Assembly: GCF_003172895.1 (NCBI RefSeq)
Contig: NZ_QGKL01000029.1
Span: 248,001 to 312,000 of the forward strand
Source: Leucothrix arctica
GTDB lineage: Bacteria > Pseudomonadota > Gammaproteobacteria > Thiotrichales > Thiotrichaceae
Length of the DNA: 64,000 bases
Direction: 5' to 3'
Shown piece by piece: positions 18,134 through 26,752 of the stretch (positions are counted from its first letter, which is position 1; each line of letters starts with the position of its first letter). Made by a program: the position numbers and the translations under genes. Below the pieces are notes generated by a model. It did not search any database and was not told the DNA's origin. It was given only the letters and a program-made list of their open reading frames with translations.

Positions 18134-19102
18134 ATGGAATTTAAGGAAATTCAGGCATTAATCGCCGACGATATGGGCGCGGTTAATCACCTAATCCAAC
18201 AACGCCTACAGTCCGATGTTGTACTAATCAATCAGCTTAGTCACTATATTATAGGTAATGGAGGCAAACGCCTTCGACCGATGCTTGCCCTATTGAGTGC
18301 TCGAGCTTGTGGATATAAAGGTCAACTTTGTGTTGATATCGCCGCAATAGTTGAATTTATTCATACAGCCACCCTACTACATGATGATGTTGTCGATGAG
18401 TCAGACATGCGTCGTGGCAAAGAGACTGCAAACAACATCTGGGGAAACCAAGCCGCTGTTCTAGTAGGCGACTTTCTCTATTCTCGCTCGTTTGAGATGA
18501 TGGTTGATGTAGGCGAAATGCGCATTATGCAAATTTTAGCGGGAGCTACTAACGTCATTGCAGAGGGTGAAGTACTGCAATTACTAAATTGTAATGATGC
18601 AGACACCACCGAAGAACGCTATCTCGAAGTAATTTATTCTAAAACTGCTAAATTATTTGAAGCCGCTTCTCAGCTAGGCGCAATTCTGGCGAAACAACCT
18701 GAAGGTGTTGAAAAGGCCATGTCTGATTACGGCATGCACCTAGGGACTGCGTTTCAGTTGATAGACGACATTATGGATTACAGTGCTTCAGCTGCTGAGA
18801 TGGGTAAAAATGTGGGTGATGACCTTGCCGAAGGAAAGCCAACACTTCCTCTAATCATTGCATTACAACGCTCTGAAGGCGATGACGCTAAAATGATACG
18901 TGATGCCATAGAGAATGGTGGTCTCGATAACATAGACCCTGTCATGGCCATCATAGAGAAAACCAAAGCGTTAGATTATGCGTACGGTGTCGCGAAAAAA
19001 GAAACTGACTTGGCGGTTGCTGCTCTTACTCATTTACCAGATAGCCCAGAAAAAACAGCACTGACTGAACTAGCGTGGTTCTCTATTCAACGTAAGCACT
19101 AA
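18134..19102 (+). CDS. ispB: Octaprenyl diphosphate synthase
   Basis: 322 aa from the ATG at 18134 (a TTG at 18116 is open but the N-terminus then exceeds the family). It makes the octaprenyl tail of ubiquinone/menaquinone by adding isopentenyl diphosphate to farnesyl diphosphate. Both aspartate-rich motifs are present: 'LLHDDVVDESDMRRG' and 'QLIDDIMDYSA'. 'GGKRLRPML' is the substrate-binding basic patch. It is divergent from rplU, as in many gammaproteobacteria. Confidence 0.97.
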   Translation: MEFKEIQALIADDMGAVNHLIQQRLQSDVVLINQLSHYIIGNGGKRLRPMLALLSARACGYKGQLCVDIAAIVEFIHTATLLHDDVVDESDMRRGKETANNIWGNQAAVLVGDFLYSRSFEMMVDVGEMRIMQILAGATNVIAEGEVLQLLNCNDADTTEERYLEVIYSKTAKLFEAASQLGAILAKQPEGVEKAMSDYGMHLGTAFQLIDDIMDYSASAAEMGKNVGDDLAEGKPTLPLIIALQRSEGDDAKMIRDAIENGGLDNIDPVMAIIEKTKALDYAYGVAKKETDLAVAALTHLPDSPEKTALTELAWFSIQRKH

Positions 19103-19223
19103 CGAAAACATTTAGTTTAATCAAAGCTTTATTAAGGCTGGTTTTTATCCTATATACTAAGTGCTAATATTGAGCGTTAGACAATAGCTCAAAATAACAA
19201 GGATCTGTTTAGGAGATTTATCT

Positions 19224-19607
19224 ATGTTTGGAAAGTTTGGCGGAATCGTCATTATCGCACTATCAGTCGTTATCGTTGCTGGATTAATTCTTCGCTCTGT
19301 ACCTGAACACCCTGCTGCACTTAGCTTGGGCATCACTGACAACAACGGCGCAACTCAAGAACCGACAACTGAAGATGTTGCTGCAACTACGGAAGCTGCC
19401 GCTGAAACAGTCAAAGAAGGTGCCGAAGAAACAACAAAAGTAGCAAGTGAGACACTAGAAGCAGCAAAAGACGTTGTGGCTGACAAAGCTGAAGAGATGA
19501 AATCAAAAACAGTTGAAGCAATAAAAGAAACTGTGACTGATACAGTAGAGAGCGCCGATGAAGTTGTTGGTGTTATCAAAGAGACTGTAGAAACTAAGTC
19601 AGAGTAA
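19224..19607 (+). CDS. Hypothetical membrane-anchored Ala/Glu/Lys-rich protein
   Basis: 127 aa. One N-terminal transmembrane helix (about 5-27) precedes a long low-complexity amphipathic region of Ala/Glu/Lys/Thr repeats ('VKEGAEETTKVASETLEAAK', 'VEAIKETVTDTVES') predicted to be helical or coiled coil, like LEA or apolipoprotein-type sequences. Good ribosome site (AGGAG). No family recognised. It sits just upstream of the Tae4 gene on the same strand (52-bp gap), so co-expression is possible, but nothing shows a functional link. Confidence 0.7.
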   Translation: MFGKFGGIVIIALSVVIVAGLILRSVPEHPAALSLGITDNNGATQEPTTEDVAATTEAAAETVKEGAEETTKVASETLEAAKDVVADKAEEMKSKTVEAIKETVTDTVESADEVVGVIKETVETKSE

Positions 19608-19659
19608 TACCCGTTCAGATCAATAAGAACGTTTAATAAAAACACACGGAGAGTGAATA

Positions 19660-20553
19660 ATGTCGTTCAGTGAATTTATGCAGTGGTTACGTAATTTTTT
19701 AAGTCGTGATACGCAAGCAACACCGCCAACGACATCACCTCCGGCTACCCCCTCGACACCAACACCCCCTCCAGTCATACCGCCGGTAACAGAAACACCA
19801 GCACCCGTTCCAACACCTACTCCTCCAAGATCCCCTGTACCCACTAAATTAAAAGCTATTCGTACAACTAACGATAAAGTGACTTTGGGTAAAGATATCG
19901 AGTTTCAGCTCATTACAGAGCCTACCGGCCAGTATGAAAACTGTAAACTTGATCTAAGTGATACGACTGGAAGCCAGTTAATTAGTGACATCAACCCTAC
20001 ATCAGGGGAGTTCACTGTTCGCTTCAACAAAGCCTCAAAATCAGCAAACGATATACAGAACGTTGTAGTTACACACCCTGAGGGCGATCTATCTAAAGCA
20101 ATCACAGTGTCACAAATGAAACTGTTTTGGCATAACCACCCTGGTAGAGAAAATGTCTGCGATGACACACTTTTTGCTAACCAGTGTGCGATCCGCATGA
20201 GTACAGCACTGGAACTTTCAGGCGTTATTATTCCAGTAGACCGTCGCATCCTGAGACGCTGCACAACCGAATACCGCGCCTTTTCAGACCACAACCATGG
20301 ACTCGTAAAAGGACACGTACTTGCAGCTCAAGAGCTTGCTAACTGGATTAAGTCAGAGCCTTCTACATTCGGCTCTCGCGAAGTTGTTCATAGTAAAGAA
20401 GAAATTCTAGGCCGCAGTGGCGTCATCTTCTTTAGGGACGGCTGGGGAACGACAGACCATATCGATGTATGGGATGGCGAGTCACTTGTTGGTGGCTTCC
20501 CTTCTTACTTTGAGACTGAGTTCAAAGAGCTTTGGTTTTGGGATCTATATTAA
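19660..20553 (+). CDS. Tae4-type peptidoglycan amidase effector with proline-rich linker
   Basis: 297 aa. The C-terminal domain (about 155-297) is a Tae4 NlpC/P60-like DL-endopeptidase: 'NQCAIRMSTALELSG' with nucleophile C176 and 'DHIDVWDG' with H267, plus the family's 'GRSGVIFFRDGWG' and terminal 'LWFWDL'. Tae4 proteins cut gamma-D-Glu-mDAP bonds in rival cells after type VI delivery. N-terminally there is no signal peptide but a short helical head (1-16), a Pro/Thr-rich linker (about 20-62) and an Ig-like module (about 63-152). No T6SS genes are in the window. The stop codon overlaps the start of the next gene (TAATG), an arrangement usual for effector-immunity pairs. Confidence 0.85.
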   Translation: MSFSEFMQWLRNFLSRDTQATPPTTSPPATPSTPTPPPVIPPVTETPAPVPTPTPPRSPVPTKLKAIRTTNDKVTLGKDIEFQLITEPTGQYENCKLDLSDTTGSQLISDINPTSGEFTVRFNKASKSANDIQNVVVTHPEGDLSKAITVSQMKLFWHNHPGRENVCDDTLFANQCAIRMSTALELSGVIIPVDRRILRRCTTEYRAFSDHNHGLVKGHVLAAQELANWIKSEPSTFGSREVVHSKEEILGRSGVIFFRDGWGTTDHIDVWDGESLVGGFPSYFETEFKELWFWDLY

Positions 20554-21173
20554 TGCCAGTCGCCAAAGAAGCAGTGACTTTTTTGTTCGGCATCGCCTTA
20601 ATAAGCACTAGTAGTTATACCTTTGCCGATAGCATGCCGCTCAACAATCATTCGCAAAATATTGATGGCTACTCTCTGACACTAAGTAATGATAATAGCG
20701 AGTGCGAGTTAATCACTGGTACTGATGACAAAAAGACATCATTAGCATTACCTCTTACTCCACCTTGCTACTGGATTACTAAACCAGAAAGCGAAGAAGC
20801 ACAGCATTATGCATACGCTTCTGAAGAAATTAGCCATGTGTTTTTGGTCGCAGGTACGGCATTGGAGTGGAGTGATGAAAAGAAAGAATATAACAAACTC
20901 CCCATTGATGCTTATTGCAGTCAGTACCTACAAGGTATAACGATACAAAGTGGCGAAGTGATCATCAGTGGTGAAAAAATGGATGCTCCAAATTGTATTG
21001 GGCAAGATATAGATGAGAAAGTCTTTAATGGCGTAGCATTAGGGAAAGCTACCGAAGAAACAGCCGAGATTGACAAACTAAAGCCAGAAAACAAAGAAGG
21101 CCTTTTTGACTCAATCAAAAAGACCTTCAAGCAATTGTTTAGCTCAGAAGAAGAAACACCTCAAAGCAATTAG
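20553..21173 (+). CDS. Exported hypothetical protein, candidate immunity partner of the Tae4 amidase
   Basis: 206 aa from the ATG at 20553, which shares a base with the effector stop codon. Signal peptide at about 1-23 ('FLFGIALISTSSYTFA-DS'), so the mature protein is periplasmic, where Tae4 immunity proteins must act. Four Cys lie in the mature part ('NSECELI', 'PPCYWI', 'AYCSQY', 'APNCIGQ'), and the tail is Lys/Glu-rich. It is longer than, and not visibly similar to, known Tai4 immunity proteins (about 120 aa). The immunity role is inferred from overlap, order and export only. Confidence 0.6.
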   Translation: MPVAKEAVTFLFGIALISTSSYTFADSMPLNNHSQNIDGYSLTLSNDNSECELITGTDDKKTSLALPLTPPCYWITKPESEEAQHYAYASEEISHVFLVAGTALEWSDEKKEYNKLPIDAYCSQYLQGITIQSGEVIISGEKMDAPNCIGQDIDEKVFNGVALGKATEETAEIDKLKPENKEGLFDSIKKTFKQLFSSEEETPQSN

Positions 21174-21778
21174 CAGGGCGTGTAATCAAGGATAAACTTC
21201 CAACCACGCTCCCCGCGGTAATCCTTTGACATCAAGCGGTCGAATGAATCTATGCCAATCGATGACTCTATTTTTGCTTTACTCACCAACTCTAGCATCG
21301 AATCCACTTCTAGCTTTATCATCTCCCCACATTCGCTCCATGTGGTATTAAATGGCTCACGTCTGTTAATCACCTGAAAAGACTTCCCCTTCCAATTATT
21401 CACAACTCGCTTAGTGTTATTGCCAAATCGATAGTTTCGTTCAATACGCGCATGAGCATTCAGCGGCAAATTCACAAAACCACGAAAGCGCACCTGCCTT
21501 AATCTCACTCGCTTATTTTTAGGCACATGAATATGCATTGCCAACCTACATCGACGAACTAGCTGACCAGGTTTAACGCTAAAAGCAGCAAAGTAATCAT
21601 CAAAAACCGAGTTAATAGCACCCTTGTTTGGTGTCATACTGACCGACACAGATCCCTTAGGACAACCATTACCCACATACTTGATATCGGTTAGTTTCAC
21701 ATGAGGCTGCATAGCACTCACCCCGACTGATGTAAGTAAGCAGCCTATGGCTGCTGTTGTTATAAATAGATACTTCAA
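21170..21778 (-). CDS. DUF4360-family secreted protein
   Basis: 202 aa from a TTG at 21778 with a strong AAGGAGAGG ribosome site; this start gives a clean signal peptide ('KYLFITTAAIGCLLTSVGVSA'). The open frame runs on to an ATG at 21811, which is less likely. The DUF4360 core is visible: 'VGNGCPKGSVSVSMTPNKG', 'FDDYFAAF', paired Cys ('VRRCRL', 'WSECGEMI') and C-terminal 'LDYTPC'. Function unknown. Paralogous to the lipoprotein at 22432-23103, with a small exported protein between. It converges on, and overlaps by 4 bp, the candidate immunity gene. Confidence 0.75.
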   Translation of the reverse strand: MKYLFITTAAIGCLLTSVGVSAMQPHVKLTDIKYVGNGCPKGSVSVSMTPNKGAINSVFDDYFAAFSVKPGQLVRRCRLAMHIHVPKNKRVRLRQVRFRGFVNLPLNAHARIERNYRFGNNTKRVVNNWKGKSFQVINRREPFNTTWSECGEMIKLEVDSMLELVSKAKIESSIGIDSFDRLMSKDYRGERGWKFILDYTPC

Positions 21779-21831
21779 GGATCCCCTCTCCTTAATCACA
21801 AATGGCTGCACTCAAAGTGAGTGTTTAATAT

Positions 21832-22146
21832 TTAGTCATATTTTTTTCTAAAAAGGTTCAGATCTGACTTTTTAAGTTTTATTTTTAAAGCTTTCGCTTC
21901 TTGAGGCGTAATATTCTGATCCTTACTGTACTGAAGATAAAGCTTTCGAATTTCTGCTAACTCTTTCTTCAAAGAAGTTTGCTCAGAGTGATTTATTTGA
22001 CCCGCTTTTCTAGCACCGTCAACGGCACTACCTAACTTCGCAATTTCCTTCTGATAATCAATGCCTGCTGATTTAGCAACTGCTGATCCTGACACTATTA
22101 TCATCGCAGCCACTAACAAGTTTTTTACCAATTTATTCACATTCAT
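21832..22146 (-). CDS. Small exported hypothetical protein
   Basis: 104 aa from the ATG at 22146 (AGGATGG about 8 bp upstream; an ATG at 22155 also in frame). Signal peptide at about 1-25 ('LLVAAMIIVSGSAVA-KS'), then a helical, Lys-rich mature domain with two helix-loop-helix units ('AGQINHSEQTSLKKELAEI', 'DQNITPQEAKALKIKLKK') reminiscent of degenerate calcium-binding EF-hand pairs, although the loops lack a full set of acidic ligands. Lies between the two DUF4360 genes, 53 bp upstream of the first; possibly one transcript. No family recognised. Confidence 0.65.
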   Translation of the reverse strand: MNVNKLVKNLLVAAMIIVSGSAVAKSAGIDYQKEIAKLGSAVDGARKAGQINHSEQTSLKKELAEIRKLYLQYSKDQNITPQEAKALKIKLKKSDLNLFRKKYD

Positions 22147-22431
22147 ATTAGCCATCCTATGCCTTTTGCAACTTTCATTTGAACCATGGAAGTGGTTCTA
22201 ACGTCGAGCTGATGATTGTTTAATGATGCCTTCACACCACTAGGTTAAGATTTGACAGTTTTTTTGCCAAACCAATAGCTACTGAAGCTTCTACTTCGTG
22301 TACCGCTGAAGATCCTTCTTCTTGGTACAGTGAGTCGTCTTTACCAGTGCTACTATAATGTAATGCGAAATTAGGATTTAAAAAGGCTCATAAAATATCG
22401 AATAAATAACTTATTCGATTCATGAAGAACC

Positions 22432-23103
22432 CTAATCGCAAACCACGTAGTCTAAATAATAATCAAACTGCGCTGAGCTTTTGAAATCAAGTGAGTCAAC
22501 TGCAATAAAAGCTGTTTCGCCATCATGGGGGACTGAGGCATACAGCGATGTTTTACTACGGAATATCACATCCTGACCACATTCAGACAAAGAACCACCA
22601 TAAGCACCTAAGCGATCAGGTAGTTCTACCTCTAAATTTTCTAACTTTCCAGACCAACTATCTTGAAACGTTTCACTCTTACCACCTGAGAAAAAGTACT
22701 GTCGGGTAAACTCTGCAAGTGAGCCTTCTGTAAGGTCTACGGCCAAGCGATAGTCCGCATCCATCAAAATAGCTCTATACCCTTCTGGAATATCCAACGA
22801 TATTGCGATATCACATTTGGAACGATTGACTAAACCAGAGCCATCACCGGCATCCACAATATAATCATCAAGTAATACTGAAATACTTTTTTTATCCGGT
22901 GAAACAATCATGTCACCAGAACCTGCTGGGCAACCAGAGCCTGAAAAAGTCGCACCATTAATTGAGACATCCGAAAAAGGGAGGTCATCATAAGTAAGAT
23001 CGGTAAACAACAAATCTTCAATTTCAATATCAACTGAAACCGTGGCGCTACCATTACAGGCAGCTAAAAAAGCACTCGTTAACAACAGGGGAATGTATTT
23101 CAT
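22432..23103 (-). CDS. DUF4360-family lipoprotein
   Basis: 223 aa with a lipobox ('SAFLAAC', Cys16), so anchored in a membrane facing the periplasm or the surface. The DUF4360 core parallels that of 21170-21778: 'GSGCPAGSGDMIVSPDKKS', 'LLDDYIVDAG', 'VNRSKCDIAISLDIPEGY', 'LSECGQDV' and terminal 'LDYVVCD'. The extended N-terminus before the core is acidic. Separated by 276 bp from the small exported protein downstream. Function unknown. Confidence 0.75.
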   Translation of the reverse strand: MKYIPLLLTSAFLAACNGSATVSVDIEIEDLLFTDLTYDDLPFSDVSINGATFSGSGCPAGSGDMIVSPDKKSISVLLDDYIVDAGDGSGLVNRSKCDIAISLDIPEGYRAILMDADYRLAVDLTEGSLAEFTRQYFFSGGKSETFQDSWSGKLENLEVELPDRLGAYGGSLSECGQDVIFRSKTSLYASVPHDGETAFIAVDSLDFKSSAQFDYYLDYVVCD

Positions 23104-23283
23104 TTTTGAACCTCAATCTTTAGTATAATTTTTATTACGTAACGTCATTGTTACTAATCTCGCTTAACCACTTTGCTACAAATACAGCAAAAGTAGCGGC
23201 GGCTTCTTATACTTTCATTGACACCAACACGCATCAAAGGTTCTAAACCTGAGCAGTCAAACCCTACACTCACTAGTAATTTC

Positions 23284-25635
23284 CTAGTCACTTTCAATAG
23301 AAACAGCACGTAACGGAAACACTATTAACTCTGGGTTTTCACAATCTAACTGTTGCTCTAATGTTAATTTCTCATTTGATAAACGTCGGTTACGGTCTTC
23401 CAGGCGTCTTGCACTAGGGTGTTTTTCTAATAACTCTTCACCCCTGAGTAACACCTTATCTCTCAATGACTGAGCGGTCACAGCATCGCCTTGAGATAGC
23501 GCAATACAGGCCTGCATACTCTCAACCCGATTCACTAATGAAATCATACGTGTATCGGATGACTCTTCTCTCAAGCGCACCCGCTGATATTCTCGAAGTG
23601 CTGCCGCTAAGTTATTTGATTTTAAGGCGATATAACCACGTTGCTCACGATAAAAAGCTCTCAAGAAACTTATTTCTTTCAACGCTTCTTTTGTAGATCT
23701 ATCAAGCCTTTCTTTCCTTTCAATCTCTTTGCCTAATGCTGACTCACTCAAACCTTCTAAGTACTTCTCTTCATCCTCTTTACTCCTTTTAGGTGGCATA
23801 GGAATAGCAGACACTCGAGTAATCAGCTCAAAAGCTTTATCTAGAAAGACTTCGGCTCCGGCAAAGTTTTTTGCCAATAAATTAGCTTGGGAAAAATACA
23901 ACAAGTCTTGCGTGTAATCGATAACATAACTACGCCCTTTTGAATCAAAAGGAATCGCTTCAAAATCTTGTTCAAGCTGGCGAATCTTCTCAAGACCACG
24001 AGGCCGAGAACTGGTATATGTTTCAATCTCTGCAACCAGTCGCTTCGCACGCAACAGATGAACATCGACTAAAGCTCGATTAATTGAGTCATCCACTGAC
24101 TCACCTATTACACCTTCAATCCCACTTTCCTGCATGTAAGACTTAATTTGACCCAGTTGCTCAATCGCACCACCTAAATAACCGAGCGCATCAATATTAA
24201 ATTCGCGACTAAGGTAGAGTGGATGGCCTTCTAACTGAGCAAGGCGCACATAACCATCTGACAGAACGAAAGCAGCGGGTATATTGTTCGGCGCCGCCTC
24301 AACTGTTTTAGTAATATTTTTAATCGCCAAACCCGTTAGCTCAGCCTGAATATCAATAGAAGGTTGAGTACGACTCAGTACTTCCGCCAGATCTGTGCTT
24401 ACTTGCTTTGCTGCAGCGGCTGCATCGGCATTAAACTCAAAGGCTTTATGCTCACTCCAGTAATAAGACCCGGCGCCAGCAAATAGGGCAAAAGCCAATA
24501 AAGAAGCCCAGAAATTTCTATTTCTACTGAGGTTTTTTGTAACGGTGTATAGTTGCCAATTTTTTCCCCCACTGACCGCTTCAACAGGTCGTTCATGTAA
24601 CCAGTTCTGTAAATCAGCAGCTAACAGTTGCGCGCTTTGATATCGATCACTTGGCGCTTCTGAGGTCGCTTTCTTAATAATCATCCGCAACTCACGCGAA
24701 TCTATTAACGCTAGCAGCTGTTCAATATTAGTTTGTTTGTAACGCTTCTTAACCAGTAACTCTGTTGCAATTCTCGGTAATGCACCTCCGATCAGTAACT
24801 GTCCGAGAATAATACCTAGACTATAAACATCATCAGTAACATGGGGAGGTAAGTGTTCTTGTCGTTGAGGACTCGCGTATTCAGGTGTCAGTGCTTGCGA
24901 CTGAACCTCGTCTTTTTGGCGGTCTTGCGTTCTGATCAATGACTGAGAGATACCGAAATCAAGCAACTTCAAAATACCATTTTCAGTTACTAATATGTTG
25001 GCAGGCTTTAAGTCACAGTGAATAACACCCTGTTGATGTGCTTGGTTCGTCACCTCACACAGCGTGCAAAACAGCTCAATAATGCCTCGTTTATCCAAAC
25101 CTTTAGCGATGTTATAAAGGTCTATTGCCTTTCCTTCAACAAGCTCCATTACTAGGTAGGGAAAACCCTCTTCCAACGTCCCACCATCAAGTAATGTCAC
25201 AATATTAGGGTGCTCAAGATTCGCTAGTGTTTGACGCTCTCGACGAAACAGATCGGCTTCAACATTACCTAGCTCAACCACTTTGACGGCGACTCGTTGC
25301 TGATATTCACCGTCTACACGGTCTGCGGAATAGACACGCCCCATCCCACCTTTTGCAATCTCTTCGACAACTTGGTAACTACCCAAACGACGCCCAGACA
25401 AATCCGGACAGGCAGCAATACCAGTCAGATCGGGTGACTCTGAAAGAAAATCTTCTGAAGAGACGTGAGCCTCTAATAGAGTTTGAACTTCCGTGTATAT
25501 CTCATCTCGCCCTTCACACTTTGCTTGAAGCCAAGTGTCACGCTGATTGAGGGGTAGATCCAGCGCGTCGAAGAATAAATCTTCAATTTCAGCGAAATAA
25601 CCAGGTTTTACTGGTTCATTTCCTTGTACAGCCAT
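23284..25635 (-). CDS. Transmembrane Ser/Thr protein kinase paired with an ECF sigma factor
   Basis: 783 aa. An N-terminal helical segment (about 12-75) carries the 'FFDALDLPLNQRDTWLQAKC' pattern usual for kinases next to ECF sigma genes. Hanks kinase domain at about 86-350: glycine loop 'AKGGMGRVY', K118 ('VAVKVV'), E133, catalytic loop 'HCDLKPANI' with D208, 'DFGIS' with D227, 'TPEYASP'. The residue before the catalytic Asp is Cys, not Arg (non-RD kinase). One transmembrane helix (375-393) leads to a periplasmic helical, TPR-like region. The start overlaps the sigma gene by 28 bp. By analogy with Vibrio PknT/EcfP it should phosphorylate and activate the sigma factor. Confidence 0.9.
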   Translation of the reverse strand: MAVQGNEPVKPGYFAEIEDLFFDALDLPLNQRDTWLQAKCEGRDEIYTEVQTLLEAHVSSEDFLSESPDLTGIAACPDLSGRRLGSYQVVEEIAKGGMGRVYSADRVDGEYQQRVAVKVVELGNVEADLFRRERQTLANLEHPNIVTLLDGGTLEEGFPYLVMELVEGKAIDLYNIAKGLDKRGIIELFCTLCEVTNQAHQQGVIHCDLKPANILVTENGILKLLDFGISQSLIRTQDRQKDEVQSQALTPEYASPQRQEHLPPHVTDDVYSLGIILGQLLIGGALPRIATELLVKKRYKQTNIEQLLALIDSRELRMIIKKATSEAPSDRYQSAQLLAADLQNWLHERPVEAVSGGKNWQLYTVTKNLSRNRNFWASLLAFALFAGAGSYYWSEHKAFEFNADAAAAAKQVSTDLAEVLSRTQPSIDIQAELTGLAIKNITKTVEAAPNNIPAAFVLSDGYVRLAQLEGHPLYLSREFNIDALGYLGGAIEQLGQIKSYMQESGIEGVIGESVDDSINRALVDVHLLRAKRLVAEIETYTSSRPRGLEKIRQLEQDFEAIPFDSKGRSYVIDYTQDLLYFSQANLLAKNFAGAEVFLDKAFELITRVSAIPMPPKRSKEDEEKYLEGLSESALGKEIERKERLDRSTKEALKEISFLRAFYREQRGYIALKSNNLAAALREYQRVRLREESSDTRMISLVNRVESMQACIALSQGDAVTAQSLRDKVLLRGEELLEKHPSARRLEDRNRRLSNEKLTLEQQLDCENPELIVFPLRAVSIESD

Positions 25636-26135
25636 GCCTTAGCCATAGTCCATTTGCGCTTTACGGTTGATAGGGATATCTCAAGAACATCGGAAATTTC
25701 TTCATTACTCATACCAGAAAAGAATCGCAATTCAACGACTTTTACTTGTACAGGATCCAATGTTTCTAAGCGTATTAGTAACTCATCCAATAACAGAACA
25801 TCCATGTCTGTTTCAGCTTGGAAGTCATCAATACCTTCTATTAAAGTGACTGGTACTTGTCCGCCACCTCGCTTTGCTGCGTTTTTAGTTCTCGCATGAG
25901 AGACCAATATTTGTCTTACACAGTTTCCACATACTGCTAAAAAGTGCTGCTTATCATTAAAAATCATACCCTCTTCAGAGCTCATCTTTAAGTAAGCTTC
26001 GTTCACCAATGCTGTTGGGCATAACGTATGATTCGAACGCTCTCGCGACATCTGTATTGCTGCTAACCGCTTAATCTCGGGATACAGCGTTTCCAGCAGC
26101 TTTGAGTGATGTTCAGATTGAGCAAATAAATCCAT
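25608..26135 (-). CDS. ECF sigma factor (ECF43/Sig-70_X6-like), kinase-linked
   Basis: 175 aa with region 2 (about 10-75) and region 4 (about 115-172, 'LRFFSGMSNEEISDVLEISLSTVKRKW' area as helix-turn-helix). Region 2.2 reads 'HTLCPTALVNEAYLKM', where ordinary ECF factors have a run of acidic residues before 'LVQE'. That loss is known for the ECF group whose core binding depends on phosphorylation of a Thr in this segment; T41 (or T37) is the candidate here. Directly upstream of, and overlapping, the kinase gene. No anti-sigma factor is adjacent, consistent with kinase control. Confidence 0.9.
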   Translation of the reverse strand: MDLFAQSEHHSKLLETLYPEIKRLAAIQMSRERSNHTLCPTALVNEAYLKMSSEEGMIFNDKQHFLAVCGNCVRQILVSHARTKNAAKRGGGQVPVTLIEGIDDFQAETDMDVLLLDELLIRLETLDPVQVKVVELRFFSGMSNEEISDVLEISLSTVKRKWTMAKAWLYKEMNQ

Positions 26136-26329
26136 ATCGGTCTGTTTCCTTGAAAGCCTTCAAATTGGGTATTAGAGACTCTTCAAAAATTTTTAACACA
26201 AAAGATGACACAAGCCTCAAACATAGCAACTCCATTAAGAAAGCTCCAATTAAAAGCGTCTGACGCTCAAAAAACGTTCTAAATAAAATTAAATATTGGA
26301 CAACTTGATTAAACTACAAACAAATAATT

Positions 26330-26752
26330 CTATTCTCCAGCTTTTTTAATAGTGTAACCATGTGTAATCTCAGCCGCTTTCTCTAACATTTTAGAGGCCG
26401 AACAATATTTTTCTGCAGAAAGGCTCACCGCTCGCGAGACACGCGCCTCTGATAGATCACTCCCTTCTACGGTAAATTGAAGATGTATTTTGGTGAATAC
26501 TTTAGGCACTGTGTCTGATCGTTCTGCACTGACTTCAACCTGACAGTCAGTTATGTTTTGACGTGCTTTTTGCAAGATCAAAACAACGTCAAATGACGCA
26601 CAGCCTCCAAGGCCAAGCAATAACATCTCCATTGGACGAATACCAAGGTCGCGCCCACCTACTTCAGGTGAACCATCCATGACAACGGAGTGACCACTGC
26701 CTGACTCGCCAACAAAACTCATATGGTCTAACCATTTAACACGTGCTCTCAT
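26330..26752 (-). CDS. OsmC-family protein, YhfA-like
   Basis: 140 aa. OsmC/Ohr proteins reduce peroxides or bind small ligands. The two family cysteines are visible: 'LGGCASFDVVLIL' (about residue 51) and 'AEKYCSASKML' (about 116), with 'GGRDLGIRPMEMLL' between the strands. It overlaps gshB by 4 bp (ATGA), so gshB-osmC is an operon joining glutathione synthesis to a thiol peroxidase-like protein. The YhfA subgroup has no settled function. Confidence 0.88.
   Translation of the reverse strand: MRARVKWLDHMSFVGESGSGHSVVMDGSPEVGGRDLGIRPMEMLLLGLGGCASFDVVLILQKARQNITDCQVEVSAERSDTVPKVFTKIHLQFTVEGSDLSEARVSRAVSLSAEKYCSASKMLEKAAEITHGYTIKKAGE

Noticed and set aside
20553-21173. Calling the Tae4 partner a Tai4 immunity protein
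   Set aside because: Length and sequence do not show the Tai4 pattern; only the position supports immunity.
25608-26135. Ordinary anti-sigma control of the kinase-linked sigma
   Set aside because: No anti-sigma-like protein lies next to it; the overlapping kinase and the altered region 2.2 point to phosphorylation.
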